From JBBIRG01 sp964410965 (GTDB taxonomy: Bacteria; CLD3; SB21; JBBIRG01), in the NCBI GenBank assembly GCA_964410965.1, contig CAYPIY010000007.1:62001-126000 (forward strand): DNA of 64,000 nt, read 5' to 3'. The notes beneath the pieces were generated by a model, which was not told the DNA's origin, did not search any database, and was given only the letters and a program-made list of their open reading frames with translations. Made by a program: the position numbers and the translations under genes. Each line of letters opens with the position of its first letter. Positions within the stretch are counted from its first letter, which is position 1. Below, piece after piece: positions 36,679-46,183 of this stretch.

Positions 36679-37575
36679 TCAACAAGCGGTTTCAGCCGTT
36701 CCGGAAATCTGTCCTTCGGGAACTTCGTTCCCCGCCGGGACGACATTTGGCTCTTTCCATTGCATCAGGGATATCATGACCGAGCCGAACAACTGAACCC
36801 GCACGAGCGAACGCCACCAGACCCAGCCCTGCTGGACAAGAAACATGAGAAGAATAAGAAATGCCGTATCAGCGGTGAAAGAGTTATCCGCCGCCGAATA
36901 CAGGGCAAATCCGGCCATCACGGCGCAAAGAGCCGTAAAATACTGCCCTGCAAGCCAGAGCGGATGTTTTATGACCAGGCGGAATGAAAGCAGATAGGTT
37001 TTGAATATTTGGGTAGTGTCGTTCAGGCTTAAAGAGATTTTCGTAACGTCGGACAGTATAATCCAGAAAACCAGCAGGACAAAACTGACGCCCATGCCGG
37101 GATAACCGAACATCACCGGGATCAGGCTTATGCCGGTTAGCGAGAAAGTCAGGACCGACAACCGGAAATAACGGCTGAACAGGTGCCCGCCGTGAGACGA
37201 GAAACGCCTGAAAAACCGGTATTCCGGATGATTTTCAGACGCCGCATTCAGGGTGTCTCCCAGCGATCCGATGACGCCGCCGGTTGTCCATAGCGTAACA
37301 ACATAATATATCACCAACATCACAGCGAAAATACCAGATACTACCCCGGAAAACACATCAACGGTACGGATGAATTCAAGGAAGTAGGCCGTGTCAAACT
37401 CCCGGAGCCATTCATTCCCGGCCGCCGTCATGCCGAAATATTCCCTTAAAAAACGATGAACAACCTTAAATACCGGCATCGAGATAACGGCAGTGACTAA
37501 CCATAAGATCAGACTGATCCTGAACTGACGGAACGCCGTTTTCCAGGAAAGGGACAGGGTTTGCAGAAAATTCAT
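36679..37575 (-). CDS. Unrecognised integral membrane protein
   Basis: 298 residues with about six membrane segments, including LILWLVTAVISMPVF near 25, GIFAVMLVIYYVVTLW near 100, LSVLTFSLTGISLIPVMFG near 160, GVSFVLLVFWIILS next and ALCAVMAGFALYS near 230. No signal peptide and no motif I recognise; the topology resembles DUF-type polytopic proteins. It begins 11 bp after the M1 peptidase gene and is very probably co-transcribed with it. Confidence 0.8.
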   Translation of the reverse strand: MNFLQTLSLSWKTAFRQFRISLILWLVTAVISMPVFKVVHRFLREYFGMTAAGNEWLREFDTAYFLEFIRTVDVFSGVVSGIFAVMLVIYYVVTLWTTGGVIGSLGDTLNAASENHPEYRFFRRFSSHGGHLFSRYFRLSVLTFSLTGISLIPVMFGYPGMGVSFVLLVFWIILSDVTKISLSLNDTTQIFKTYLLSFRLVIKHPLWLAGQYFTALCAVMAGFALYSAADNSFTADTAFLILLMFLVQQGWVWWRSLVRVQLFGSVMISLMQWKEPNVVPAGNEVPEGQISGTAETAC

Positions 37576-37586
37576 GTGAGCCTCCG

Positions 37587-39584
37587 TTAAATCAGGGTTG
37601 CCAGAAACTGGAATGCCGATTCGGTCCAGAACCAGAATCGCGCCGTATACCTCCAGATTCCCGCCGTTGAGGGTTCGGTCGTTCTCGAATTATTCGTCCA
37701 GTTCAGGTCCAGCCGGTTATGGCGGCCCGGGTCAAGAATGACGGTATGGATTTTCGACGGTCCATCAAAACTGAATTTTTTCAGAAATTCTTTACCGTCC
37801 CAGTTCAGGGATGCGGTATCGCCGTTTTCAAACCGTACAAATATCCGGACGGGAACATAACCGTCCCCGTTATTACGTACCGTAAAAGAAGACCGGTAAA
37901 GCGAACCCGTGTCGGAGGAGAACATCTCAAATGGTTTTTTTACGAACACGCGTCCGGTATCCGCGTCATACCAGCCGGCGTCAATTTCCGATTTTTTGTT
38001 GACGATCTTTGTGATTTCATAATCGACCGTTTTAGTGGATTTCACGAACTGGTCGAAGAACCAGCTCAGGTCCCTTCCGGAAACCTCATTGAAAACATCA
38101 AAGACGTCCTGGGTTTTCGGATGCCGGAACCGCCATCGTTTGTAATAAGTTTGAAGGGTCAGGACCATCACGGAATCGCCGAGCAGGTTTTCCAGCGTGC
38201 TCAGCAGGAGTACCGGCTTGCTGTATGCCCCGAGCGGATAGTAACTGTCGTCCATTTCCCACGCTGTCTGGCTGACTGTGCCCTGGCGCGCTCGGGTCAT
38301 GAAATACAAACGGTGGTAATCTAGGCTGCGAACCGGAACGCCGAAGAGCTCCGCATAATCGCCTTTTTGCCCGGACTCCCCGAAATACCGTTTCAGCATG
38401 CGGTATTCCAGGTATGATGTGAAACCCTCGTCCAGCCATGGCTCCTCAAACTCATTCGATGCGAGCATCCCCTGGAAGTAATTATGCATGAACTCGTGCA
38501 TCGTCACGATTTCCCGGAAATGGATTTTGATCCACCGGTCAAACCAGAACGGGCCGAATGATCCTGTGGTAAACAGCGTCGGATACTCCATTCCGCCTGC
38601 GGTCATCGCCTCGTCTCCCGGCGGGTCTACAATGGTCAGGTTGGAATACGGATATTCCCCGACCCATTCATGCGCATAACGGAACATCGCCGGAACGATC
38701 TTTTCATATTCCGCGATGAAGTCCTGCTTTTCTTTCGGTAGCAGATAAGTGACTTCGATTGTCCCTTTCCGCCCGGGTACGTTAACGGACCGCAGTGTCC
38801 TGACGAAATGCGGCGAGGCCGTCCAGACAACATCGGTCACATCTTCCTGATAAAAACGATACGTGGCTGCGCTGTCCTTTTCGGAATGTTCCAGGAGAAT
38901 CCCGTTCGCGCCGGTCACATAATTTTTCGGCACGGTGACCGTCAGGTCATACATGCCGAAATCGGCAAAAAATTCGGAATTGGAATGATACTGGTGACAG
39001 TTCCATTTCCCGTTTTCCCGGACGCCGATCTTGGGATACCACTGCGCTACCATGTAAAAATCCGGTTCCGCGTAGCCGCTTCTCGCAAACACTTTCGGCA
39101 GCTTGGAGTAAAACGCGCAATTAAGAACAATGCTCTTTCCCGGCAGGACAGGCTTCGGCAAACGAATCCGCATCACGGTCTGGTCGTCCGGATTCTGATC
39201 ATCCGGCTGTATGTATTCCATAAGAGGTTTCAGATCCGTCCCTTCGGCAGTTTTCATCGAGAGAATATCGATCCGTCCCCAGGCCTGCTCAAATGTCCCG
39301 CGGGTTCCCGCGCGGTGACTGCCCCCGCTCTCCCTCATGAACGTGGATTTTTCATTCTTGAAAGCGTTAAGATATAAATGAAACTGAAGGTCATGGACCG
39401 TATCCGCGGAAAGGTTTTTCCACTCGAGCCGGTATTCCGCTTTCACCGCTTTCTCCCGCGGCAGTAATTCCGCCCGGATCGCGTAATTGGCTATGCGGGA
39501 ACTCAGGGGAGAATCGAAAAGAGGGGCCTGTGCATATAGAACTTCAGCGCACAGGATCGCAATCATTATTAAACTCCACTTCAT
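37587..39584 (-). CDS. M1-family zinc metallopeptidase, exported
   Basis: 665 residues with a signal peptide ending VLYAQ. The N-terminal beta domain (about 30-260) precedes the catalytic domain. Zinc site H363-E-F-M-H367 with the third ligand E386 in EPWLDEGFTSYLE; the substrate-binding exopeptidase-type loop is GGMEYP (330-335). The C-terminal region holds beta and helical parts plus a hydrophobic last segment. It should be a periplasmic or secreted aminopeptidase. Substrate unknown. A membrane protein gene follows 11 bp downstream. Confidence 0.93.
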   Translation of the reverse strand: MKWSLIMIAILCAEVLYAQAPLFDSPLSSRIANYAIRAELLPREKAVKAEYRLEWKNLSADTVHDLQFHLYLNAFKNEKSTFMRESGGSHRAGTRGTFEQAWGRIDILSMKTAEGTDLKPLMEYIQPDDQNPDDQTVMRIRLPKPVLPGKSIVLNCAFYSKLPKVFARSGYAEPDFYMVAQWYPKIGVRENGKWNCHQYHSNSEFFADFGMYDLTVTVPKNYVTGANGILLEHSEKDSAATYRFYQEDVTDVVWTASPHFVRTLRSVNVPGRKGTIEVTYLLPKEKQDFIAEYEKIVPAMFRYAHEWVGEYPYSNLTIVDPPGDEAMTAGGMEYPTLFTTGSFGPFWFDRWIKIHFREIVTMHEFMHNYFQGMLASNEFEEPWLDEGFTSYLEYRMLKRYFGESGQKGDYAELFGVPVRSLDYHRLYFMTRARQGTVSQTAWEMDDSYYPLGAYSKPVLLLSTLENLLGDSVMVLTLQTYYKRWRFRHPKTQDVFDVFNEVSGRDLSWFFDQFVKSTKTVDYEITKIVNKKSEIDAGWYDADTGRVFVKKPFEMFSSDTGSLYRSSFTVRNNGDGYVPVRIFVRFENGDTASLNWDGKEFLKKFSFDGPSKIHTVILDPGRHNRLDLNWTNNSRTTEPSTAGIWRYTARFWFWTESAFQFLATLI

Positions 39585-39679
39585 ACAGGACTCCGGAAAA
39601 GTTTCATTTGTATCATCATCCGATATGGCATACGGAAAATGCAGAATATAGTTTGTTTTTTCTCTGACATTTTTTTTAT

Positions 39680-39708
39680 TTGCTTGTTGATTATTTTTTT
39701 TATATAAT
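39680..39708 (+). promoter_or_regulatory. Promoter of tRNA-Leu
   Basis: TTGCTT (39680-39685), 17-bp spacer, perfect TATAAT (39703-39708). The tRNA begins 11 bp later. Confidence 0.7.
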
Positions 39709-39719
39709 GCTGCACTTTT

Positions 39720-39802
39720 GCCGAGGTGGTGAAATGGCAGACACGCTAGTTTCAGGTACTAGTGCTCGCAAGGGCGTAGGGGTTCAACTCCCCTCCTCGG
39801 CA
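39720..39802 (+). tRNA. tRNA-Leu (anticodon CAG)
   Basis: 83 nt with a long variable arm. Acceptor GCCGAGG/CCTCGGC, anticodon stem CTAGT/ACTAG with loop TTCAGGT, T-arm GGGG TTCAACT CCCC. The discriminator is A. CCA is not encoded. Confidence 0.97.
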
Positions 39803-39823
39803 CGCGTTCATTTCTTGTTTTGG

Positions 39824-39848
39824 AAGGCGCTTTTTACAGCGCCTTTTT
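39824..39848 (+). terminator. Rho-independent terminator after tRNA-Leu
   Basis: Eight-bp stem AAGGCGCT / AGCGCCTT with a 6-base loop and a short T run. Confidence 0.85.
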
Positions 39849-39891
39849 CATTTTTTGACTGCGGGTATCCGTTCCGTTCAACCTGAACAGG

Positions 39892-41190
39892 TCAGCTTTC
39901 AGGGTTCTCTTCTTTGCCTTTCACGGGAAAATACAGCCGGAACATCGTTCCTTTTCCGACCTCGCTTTCGACCCGGATCTCGCCTTTGTGTTTCCTGACG
40001 ATGTCGTAGGAAATCGACAATCCGAGCCCCGTGCCTTCACCTTCGCTTTTGGTGGTAAAACCGTACTCGAATATTTTATCCAGGTGTTCCGGTGCGATGC
40101 CTTTGCCGTTGTCGGTGATTTCCACGCATACATCCTGGTTCTCCGTGTATGTCCGGATCCGGACTTTACCCTCGGGCAGTACGGCCTGGCCGGCGTTATT
40201 GATAATATTGATGAGTACCTGCGCGATCGGCCCCGGCAAGCCGTTGACCGGCGGAACCTCCGACAGTTCTTTGGTGAATTCCACCTGATGCTTGAATTTG
40301 GATTTCAGCAGTTTCAGCGCACGGTTGACCTGCAGGTTAACATCGGTCGCGACAAATTTCGCGTCGTCGAGCCGTGAAAAACCCCGGAGATCCTCCACGA
40401 TTTCCGAGGCCAGTTCGCAGCTGTTCGAGATGATTCCGATCGCCGCGTCAATATCGGTAATGGTCGATTCAAGGTTCAGTTCCTCCATCATCCGGCTGAG
40501 ATTTTCGGGGGAGCAGTCGCCGTTTTTCAGTGCGGGAAGCGCCGCCAGGAATTCCTTCAGCGAAGGCCAGTCCATGCCGAACAGTTTCGACGCGTTGTTG
40601 ATATTGCTGATGGGATTCCGGATTTCATGAGCGATGTTCGACATCAGCCGGCCGAGCATGGACATCTTCTCGGAACGGATCAGCTGTTCCTGCGTCTCAC
40701 GAAGATGCTGGTACGACCGCTTGATTTCCTCATAGGCGATCTGGAGTTCCCTTCCCTTCCGGAAAAAATCGATGCCGCGCTTGATGGTAATCCGCAACTC
40801 GTCGGGCTCAAAGGGTTTGGTAATATACTGAAACACCCGTCCGGAGTTGATAGAATCGACCAGGTCCTTGATGTCGGTGTAGCCGGTCAGGATAATGCGG
40901 ACACAGTTCGGATTGATGGCCATGGAACGGCTGAGAAATTCCGTTCCCGACATCGCCGGCATACGCTGGTCGGAAAGGATCAGTTCAATATCCGGGTTTT
41001 TCTCGAGTATGTCGAGTCCGTCCGCTCCGCTGATCGCCGTATGAACCGTAAACTCATCCGACAGGATGCGGTCGTGCAGGTTCAGCATCGCCGGTTCGTC
41101 ATCCACGGCAAGTATCACGGGCCTGGACTCACGCAGCGTTTGAAGGCTTTTTTCAAGATTTTCCGAAAATATATCCTGTACGGGAGCCAT
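39892..41190 (-). CDS. Cytosolic receiver-histidine kinase
   Basis: 432 residues without membrane segments. The N-terminal receiver domain (about 22-140) has LAVDDEPAML, the phospho-Asp in LILSDQRMPAMSG and a TKPFEPDEL lysine. A coiled-coil linker (about 140-185) leads into HisKA with NIAHEIRNPIS (His ~194). HATPase_c has IINNAGQAV, ITDNGKGI and GTGLGLSIS. The reversed order, receiver then kinase, is typical of kinases that are themselves controlled by phosphotransfer. The kinase/ATPase part resembles the NtrB group. No response regulator with an output domain is adjacent. It is convergent with tRNA-Leu. Confidence 0.93.
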   Translation of the reverse strand: MAPVQDIFSENLEKSLQTLRESRPVILAVDDEPAMLNLHDRILSDEFTVHTAISGADGLDILEKNPDIELILSDQRMPAMSGTEFLSRSMAINPNCVRIILTGYTDIKDLVDSINSGRVFQYITKPFEPDELRITIKRGIDFFRKGRELQIAYEEIKRSYQHLRETQEQLIRSEKMSMLGRLMSNIAHEIRNPISNINNASKLFGMDWPSLKEFLAALPALKNGDCSPENLSRMMEELNLESTITDIDAAIGIISNSCELASEIVEDLRGFSRLDDAKFVATDVNLQVNRALKLLKSKFKHQVEFTKELSEVPPVNGLPGPIAQVLINIINNAGQAVLPEGKVRIRTYTENQDVCVEITDNGKGIAPEHLDKIFEYGFTTKSEGEGTGLGLSISYDIVRKHKGEIRVESEVGKGTMFRLYFPVKGKEENPES

Positions 41191-41364
41191 GCGGAGTCAG
41201 CGAATTATGGGGTTGGGTTTTTGCATAAATTTATTTGCGATCATCTGAAGCCGGAACCGGTTTTCCATATAAAAACTATTATCGTTCGAATGAAGGCCTG
41301 AAAAAAGCCATCGCACATATGATCGTAACTATAAAGGTAGCTATAATCGCATATAAAAGCAATA

Positions 41365-42207
41365 TTAAATTTTCCAGCGTTTGTGTGCCCAAAACCATTG
41401 GGCCGGCTCATGTCGGATGACTTGCTCAAAACGGGATGTAAAACGCTGCGTGAATTCTTCCCCGCTTTCGCCGGATACTTTTTCAAAAGACTCCACCATG
41501 AAATCAAACCGGCCGGAATCTTTCCGCAAAGAATAACAAACCCAAACGGGACAGTTCAGTCTGCGTGCCAGAAACGCCGGACCGGCGGGGGCTCTGCATG
41601 CCCGGCCGAAAAAACGGACGGCGTACGACCTCTGACCCAGATCCTGATCCGACAGCATGGCCAGCGAATACCCTTCATCCAGCAAGCGCCTGATCCTGAA
41701 CGTGTCCGTATCATGAATCACATTCATCCCTGCGAGTTCGCGGATGGAATTGATCCACAGGTCCACCTTCGGATTCTCCTGCTTATGAACAACCGCCGCG
41801 AGCCGTACGCCTTTTTCAGCGAGGACTTTACCCATAATTTCCCAGTTTCCGAGATGAGCGGAAACCAGAATGGCCCCGTTTTTCACCGAGTCGGAAAAAC
41901 CATCCGGAAGGGTCAGATGATAATCCGCGCCCTCCCTCCAGATGGTCCGGTCCAGGAACATTAACTCGGCAAATGTGCGTCCGAAATGACAATACGAAAG
42001 CCGGATGATCCGGCGGACGGTTTTTGTTTCAACGGCGATCCCGGATTGCCTCAGGTTGTCGGCCGCTGTTTTCGTGCGGATGCCAAGAGCGTAAAACAGC
42101 CATCCGGTCAGCGATCCGGCACGGAACCTTAATTTGCGGGGCAGGATAGAAAGCAGAAAAAAAAACATCCTTAATCCGCCGTATTCCATCAGGTGCCGGG
42201 CTCTCAT
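41365..42207 (-). CDS. LpxL/HtrB-family lipid A acyltransferase-like protein
   Basis: 280 residues. The N-terminal hydrophobic segment anchors it to the inner membrane. The acyltransferase HX4E motif is H118-L-G-N-W-E123 in LVSAHLGNWEIMGK; DQDLGQRSYAVRFFGR and the C-terminal QWFWAHKRWK also match late acyltransferases of lipid A assembly. Its substrate could be a lipid A precursor or another glycolipid, so I give no symbol. Its first 4 bp overlap the end of rnhA, and it is the last gene of a lipM-rnhA-acyltransferase operon. Confidence 0.9.
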   Translation of the reverse strand: MRARHLMEYGGLRMFFFLLSILPRKLRFRAGSLTGWLFYALGIRTKTAADNLRQSGIAVETKTVRRIIRLSYCHFGRTFAELMFLDRTIWREGADYHLTLPDGFSDSVKNGAILVSAHLGNWEIMGKVLAEKGVRLAAVVHKQENPKVDLWINSIRELAGMNVIHDTDTFRIRRLLDEGYSLAMLSDQDLGQRSYAVRFFGRACRAPAGPAFLARRLNCPVWVCYSLRKDSGRFDFMVESFEKVSGESGEEFTQRFTSRFEQVIRHEPAQWFWAHKRWKI

Positions 42208-42668
42208 GGCTGGGTCAGATTTTCACAGGCCCGGCTGGCCAGTGCGTCGGCGCGCTCGTTGTGATGATCTCCGGCATGGCCCCTGACTTTTCTGAACGAC
42301 ACCCGGTGTATCTCCGTCTGCCGGATAATGCGTTCCCAAAGTTCACGGTTCCGGACAGGGGTTTTCTGGGCGGTTTTCCAGCCGTTGCGGATCCACTGAT
42401 CCGTCCATCTCTGACGGAACGCGTTCACGATGTACGCGCTGTCTGTAAATAACTCCACCCGGCAGGCTTTTTTTAACGATTCCAGCCCTTCGGCCACGGC
42501 GGTAAGTTCCATGATGTTGTTCGTCGTAACAGACTGTGAACCGGTAATGATCTTTTCCCGGAGTTGCCCGTTCACATCCTGCATGAGTATCGCCGCCCAG
42601 CCCCCCGGGCCGGGATTTCCCTTACAGGCCCCGTCGGTATAAATCGTGACTTTGGGTAAATCGTTCAT
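42204..42668 (-). CDS. rnhA: Ribonuclease HI
   Basis: 154 residues. It cleaves the RNA strand of RNA-DNA hybrids. The catalytic carboxylates are all present: D12 (TDGACKGNPGPGGWA), E54 (NIMELTA), D76 (FTDSAY) and D141 or D134 (GHAGDHHNERADALA), with the helper His131. It overlaps its neighbours on both sides by 4 bp (ATGA), indicating translational coupling. Confidence 0.97.
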   Translation of the reverse strand: MNDLPKVTIYTDGACKGNPGPGGWAAILMQDVNGQLREKIITGSQSVTTNNIMELTAVAEGLESLKKACRVELFTDSAYIVNAFRQRWTDQWIRNGWKTAQKTPVRNRELWERIIRQTEIHRVSFRKVRGHAGDHHNERADALASRACENLTQP

Positions 42669-43429
42669 GAATCCGCCTTTCCGGAGCCTGCCTTCGGCTG
42701 CATTTCCGCCGGCTGAAATTCGATCCGGAATATCCGGCTGAACGTATCGCGGATGCTGATTTTGAGTTCGTCGTATGAAACCGGGCTGTACCGGCCGATT
42801 TCGGTTGTTTTTTCCTCCATGATTTCACGCATGAGCATCCGGGCGGGTTCGGGGACATTCAGGTAATCGGGCAGCCGCCGGTGGAAAGGCCCTACAAGAA
42901 TCGAGCCGTGCTGAAGCACAGCCCCCGCGATACGCCGCTGGGCGCTGCCGACTAGCTTCTTCCCGTGCACCTGGATTTCATGGCGCGCGGAACTTGAAAA
43001 ACACAATTTCGAAGACGGCTGCCGGTACAGAGCTTTGAAATCAGGCTGAACCGGATTCATCATCGCGGGAATCCCGAACGCACGAATGCCTTCGGCCAGC
43101 GCTTCGCTGATCAGCCGGTAGGTTTCCTCGACCGTACCGGAAAGTTCAGTTATAAACACAACGCTGTATGTAAGTTCCTCGGCATGAAGAATGGCGCGGC
43201 CGCCCGTGGGCCGGTACACCACGTCGATCCCGTCCTCCCGCGCTTTTTCCGTATTGATATCCGACAGTTTCTGGTGTTTACCCAGTGAAATGCAATACGG
43301 TTTCCACCTGAAAAAACGTAGCACCGGCGGACGTAAACCTGAACCCACGTCGGCGGCCAGCTGTTCGTCCGCCAGCATGTTATATTCGCCCGTTCTTTCG
43401 CCGCTGTCCAGGTAATGCCAGATCATCAC
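42665..43429 (-). CDS. LipM-like octanoyltransferase / lipoate-protein ligase family
   Basis: 254 residues of the biotin/lipoate ligase fold: CISLGKHQKL, YRPTGGRAILHAEELTYSV (substrate loop) and KLVGSAQRRIAGAVLQHGSIL. C143 in KLCFSS aligns with the position of the catalytic cysteine of Bacillus LipM, and the conserved Lys is at 157-158, which favours octanoyltransferase over lipoate ligase. It attaches octanoyl groups to lipoyl domains. No lipA is nearby. First gene of the operon, divergent from pgsA. Confidence 0.88.
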   Translation of the reverse strand: MMIWHYLDSGERTGEYNMLADEQLAADVGSGLRPPVLRFFRWKPYCISLGKHQKLSDINTEKAREDGIDVVYRPTGGRAILHAEELTYSVVFITELSGTVEETYRLISEALAEGIRAFGIPAMMNPVQPDFKALYRQPSSKLCFSSSARHEIQVHGKKLVGSAQRRIAGAVLQHGSILVGPFHRRLPDYLNVPEPARMLMREIMEEKTTEIGRYSPVSYDELKISIRDTFSRIFRIEFQPAEMQPKAGSGKADS

Positions 43430-43534
43430 GCCGCCCGTTTCATCAAAAAAAACATTAGGTAAAAAATAGTACTTGTCAAAATCCTAATTTTGTCATATAC
43501 TGAAATACCGGAGCAATATATTTTGCAGGGGGGA

Positions 43535-44179
43535 ATGATACAAGTATTTTTTATGTTAAAACATATTCCAAATATTCTGACGGTTTTGCGGATGGTTCTG
43601 ACACCTGTATTTATTTATTGCGTGCTTTCGACCCATTTGCAGGTTTACGCAATTACCATTTTTTTTATCGCCTCCGTCTCTGACTGGTTTGACGGTTATC
43701 TGGCCCGCAAGTACGGGCTGACTTCAGAATGGGGCCGTTTCTGGGACCCGCTGGCGGATAAAATCCTCGTGCTTTCAGCTTTGATGTCATTCGTGTATCT
43801 GGGCCTGGTCAAACTCTGGATGGTCATGGTCATCCTGATCCGTGACTGCATTGTCACCGGCCTGCGTTCGTACGCCCTCATCAAGGGCAGACCCATGATG
43901 ACAAATATTTTCGCAAAGATGAAAACCGCTACACAGCTGGCCATGATCGGAATCATTCTGATCTTCATTGTGTTCCAGTCGCTGATGGTGGAACTCGGGG
44001 CGGAAATCAACAGTTATGTGGTCAACACGGTATCCATGATCACGACTTACAACATCATTTACGGCGGCATGTTTGTCGTCACCGTCATCACGATTTGTTC
44101 CGGACTGATTTACCTGTACCAGAACTGGGGCGCAATCCGGCAACTGAGTATTTTCTCCCATTTTAAGAACCTGCTGTAG
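43535..44179 (+). CDS. pgsA: CDP-diacylglycerol-glycerol-3-phosphate 3-phosphatidyltransferase
   Basis: About 214 residues. It makes phosphatidylglycerol phosphate in the inner membrane. The CDP-alcohol phosphotransferase signature is complete: DGYLAR, then G eight residues on, D-P-L-A-D. N-terminus HIPNILTVLRMVLTPVF is standard. Start uncertain: ATG 43535 has AGGGGG in front; ATG 43553 (six codons later) gives the shorter typical N-terminus; an upstream frame to 43490 is less likely. Paired with pgpA 167 bp downstream, so the two steps of phosphatidylglycerol synthesis sit together. Confidence 0.93.
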   Translation: MIQVFFMLKHIPNILTVLRMVLTPVFIYCVLSTHLQVYAITIFFIASVSDWFDGYLARKYGLTSEWGRFWDPLADKILVLSALMSFVYLGLVKLWMVMVILIRDCIVTGLRSYALIKGRPMMTNIFAKMKTATQLAMIGIILIFIVFQSLMVELGAEINSYVVNTVSMITTYNIIYGGMFVVTVITICSGLIYLYQNWGAIRQLSIFSHFKNLL

Positions 44180-44346
44180 ATTCAGTTTACTTACAAATCC
44201 CGGAATTCGTTTCATTTTTTCTATCCGCGTTTTTGAAATACAGACGGGTCTCTTCACTGTTTTTCTTTCAGAGTCGTCTTTTTTTATTTTGTTTTCATGG
44301 GTTTTATTCGTATGATTCGCGGAAAAATAAAGTTCAGATAAAATTT

Positions 44347-44826
44347 ATGAATTCAATCCATATTACACTTATCAAGCTCATCGGAACGGGCATGGGGACC
44401 GGTTATGCGCCGAAAATGCCTGGAACGGCCGGCAGTTTTTTCGCGCTGGCATTGTACTGGATTTTTTTCCCGGAGGAACCTTCGGTATTGATTCATGTCC
44501 TTTTTTTTGTTATTATCGCATTGTGTTTTGCAGCCGGCGTTTGGGCCGGAACGGAATCTGAAAAGATATGGGGCAAGGATCCGTCCCGTGTGGTGATCGA
44601 CGAGATTGCCGGAATGTGGATCGCGCTGTTCCTGATCCCGAAAATCTGGATATGGTCTCTGTCCGCGTTTGTACTTTTCAGGATCTTTGACATATTCAAA
44701 TGGCTCGGTTGCGATGCCCTTCAGCGTCTCCGGGGCGGATGGGGAATCATGATGGACGATGTGCTCGCCGGAATCTGGGCGAACGCGGTTCTGCAGTTGC
44801 TGATCTTTATAATAAACCGTTTATAA
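44347..44826 (+). CDS. pgpA: Phosphatidylglycerophosphatase A
   Basis: 159 residues from the ATG at 44347; upstream in-frame codons add an unrelated 38-residue leader. It dephosphorylates the PgsA product. Motifs: GTGMGTGYAPKMPGTAGSFF near the start, VVIDEIAGMWIAL in the middle and FRIFDIFKWLGCDAL, all standard PgpA. Several membrane segments. sucD follows 29 bp later on the same strand. Confidence 0.94.
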   Translation: MNSIHITLIKLIGTGMGTGYAPKMPGTAGSFFALALYWIFFPEEPSVLIHVLFFVIIALCFAAGVWAGTESEKIWGKDPSRVVIDEIAGMWIALFLIPKIWIWSLSAFVLFRIFDIFKWLGCDALQRLRGGWGIMMDDVLAGIWANAVLQLLIFIINRL

Positions 44827-44855
44827 ACAGGATTAAAAAAACCGATGAGGCATGT

Positions 44856-45872
44856 ATGAGTATTCTGGCGGATAAAAAAACGCGTCTGGTGGTACAGGGA
44901 ATTACCGGTAAGGAAGGGACTTTTCATACCAGTCAGATGACGGCGTACGGAAACTATGTTGTTGCGGGCGTGACACCGGGAAAAGGAGGGACAAAATACA
45001 AAGGCAACGATACGGATAAATTCAAGTACAGCGTGCCTGTTTACAATACCGTCGCCGACGCGGTCAGGGCCGCTAAAGCCAACACGTCGGTGATTTTTGT
45101 TCCCCCAGCGGCCGGGGCGGACGCGATCATTGAAGCAGCGGAAGCCGGCATCCAGCTGATCGTCTGCATCACCGAGGGCATCCCCGCGTCCGACATGGTG
45201 AAAGTGTACGATTTCCTGAAACTGAAAAACTGCCGCCTGATCGGTCCGAATTGCCCGGGCATCATATCACCCGGAAAGTGCAAGATCGGAATTATGCCGG
45301 CGTTCATCCACAAACCCGGCCGGGTCGGCGTGATCTCGCGTTCAGGCACGCTTACCTATGAAGCAGTGTATCAGCTTACCACGCTGAACGTCGGTCAGTC
45401 CACATGCATCGGAATCGGCGGTGATCCGGTCATCGGGACGCGCTTCATCGACGCGTTCCAGCTCTTCGCCGAGGATCCCAACACGGATGCCATCGTCATG
45501 ATCGGCGAGATCGGGGGAACGGCGGAGGAAGAAGCCGCCGCGTGGATCAAAAAGAATCTCAAAAAACCGGTGGTGGCTTTCATCGCCGGGCAGACCGCGC
45601 CCCCGGGCCGGCGGATGGGTCACGCCGGAGCGATCATCAGCGGGGGCAAAGGCACCGCCGCCGAGAAAATGAAAGCCCTTGCCTCCGCCGGAATCCATGT
45701 GGTTAAAAGCCCTGCGGAAATCGGGATGGCGGTCAAGCAATTGTTATCCGGGGGAAAGGGCAAAAAAATCACCGTTAAAAAAACGGTGAAGAACAAACCG
45801 GTTAAGGCAAAACCCAAATCAAAACCTGTAAAAATAAACAAGCCGAAAACAAAGAAAAAAGGGAAGAAATAA
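44856..45872 (+). CDS. sucD: Succinyl-CoA synthetase alpha subunit with a lysine-rich tail
   Basis: 338 residues from the ATG at 44856, which follows GAGG; a longer frame overlapping pgpA is not credible. The CoA-binding domain has VVQGITGKEGTFHTSQM and GVTPGKGG; the ligase domain has GPNCPGIISPGKCKIG, VGVISRSGTLTYEAV, STCIGIGGDPV and the phospho-His in GHAGAIISGGKGTA. Normal length is about 290; here about 40 extra residues follow LSGGKGKKI, almost all Lys, Pro, Val and Asn. No sucC (beta subunit) is adjacent. The core makes succinyl-CoA or the reverse in the TCA cycle. The role of the tail is unknown. Confidence 0.94.
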   Translation: MSILADKKTRLVVQGITGKEGTFHTSQMTAYGNYVVAGVTPGKGGTKYKGNDTDKFKYSVPVYNTVADAVRAAKANTSVIFVPPAAGADAIIEAAEAGIQLIVCITEGIPASDMVKVYDFLKLKNCRLIGPNCPGIISPGKCKIGIMPAFIHKPGRVGVISRSGTLTYEAVYQLTTLNVGQSTCIGIGGDPVIGTRFIDAFQLFAEDPNTDAIVMIGEIGGTAEEEAAAWIKKNLKKPVVAFIAGQTAPPGRRMGHAGAIISGGKGTAAEKMKALASAGIHVVKSPAEIGMAVKQLLSGGKGKKITVKKTVKNKPVKAKPKSKPVKINKPKTKKKGKK

Positions 45873-46183
45873 GTTCAATAAAGAACTTCATATCCGGGGA
45901 ATGTACGAGGACGTATAGATTATTCAATCGTTGCTTTGATCATGCCTAGCAAAAAAACTTTTAAACGCGTCATTCGTTTTCCGAAAAAAAACTCTTGCTG
46001 ATCCGATATTAGAATGATAGCGTTGGAATCATGAACCCTAAACAAAGAATGTGGATCATCGGAAGTTAAACTTTGCATATGACTTTAGTTTAATATTCCA
46101 AACAAACTACCCTTTGTTTTAATCAGAAAACCGTGGATTCATTGTATAGTGAATTGTTCAATGCAATCGCCACATCTCAATAT
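45873..46183. other. Intergenic region without a recognisable gene
   Basis: 311 bp between sucD and the convergent kinase. A small hairpin (AAGTTC/GAACTT) lies just after sucD with no T run. Only short open frames occur; nothing with a ribosome site. Confidence 0.5.

Noticed and set aside
44700..44855. Upstream extension of sucD inside pgpA
   Set aside because: Reads the pgpA coding DNA out of frame. The ATG at 44856 has GAGG and the standard SucD N-terminus.
46030..46069. Short ATG frame (12 codons) between sucD and the kinase
   Set aside because: No ribosome site and far too short.
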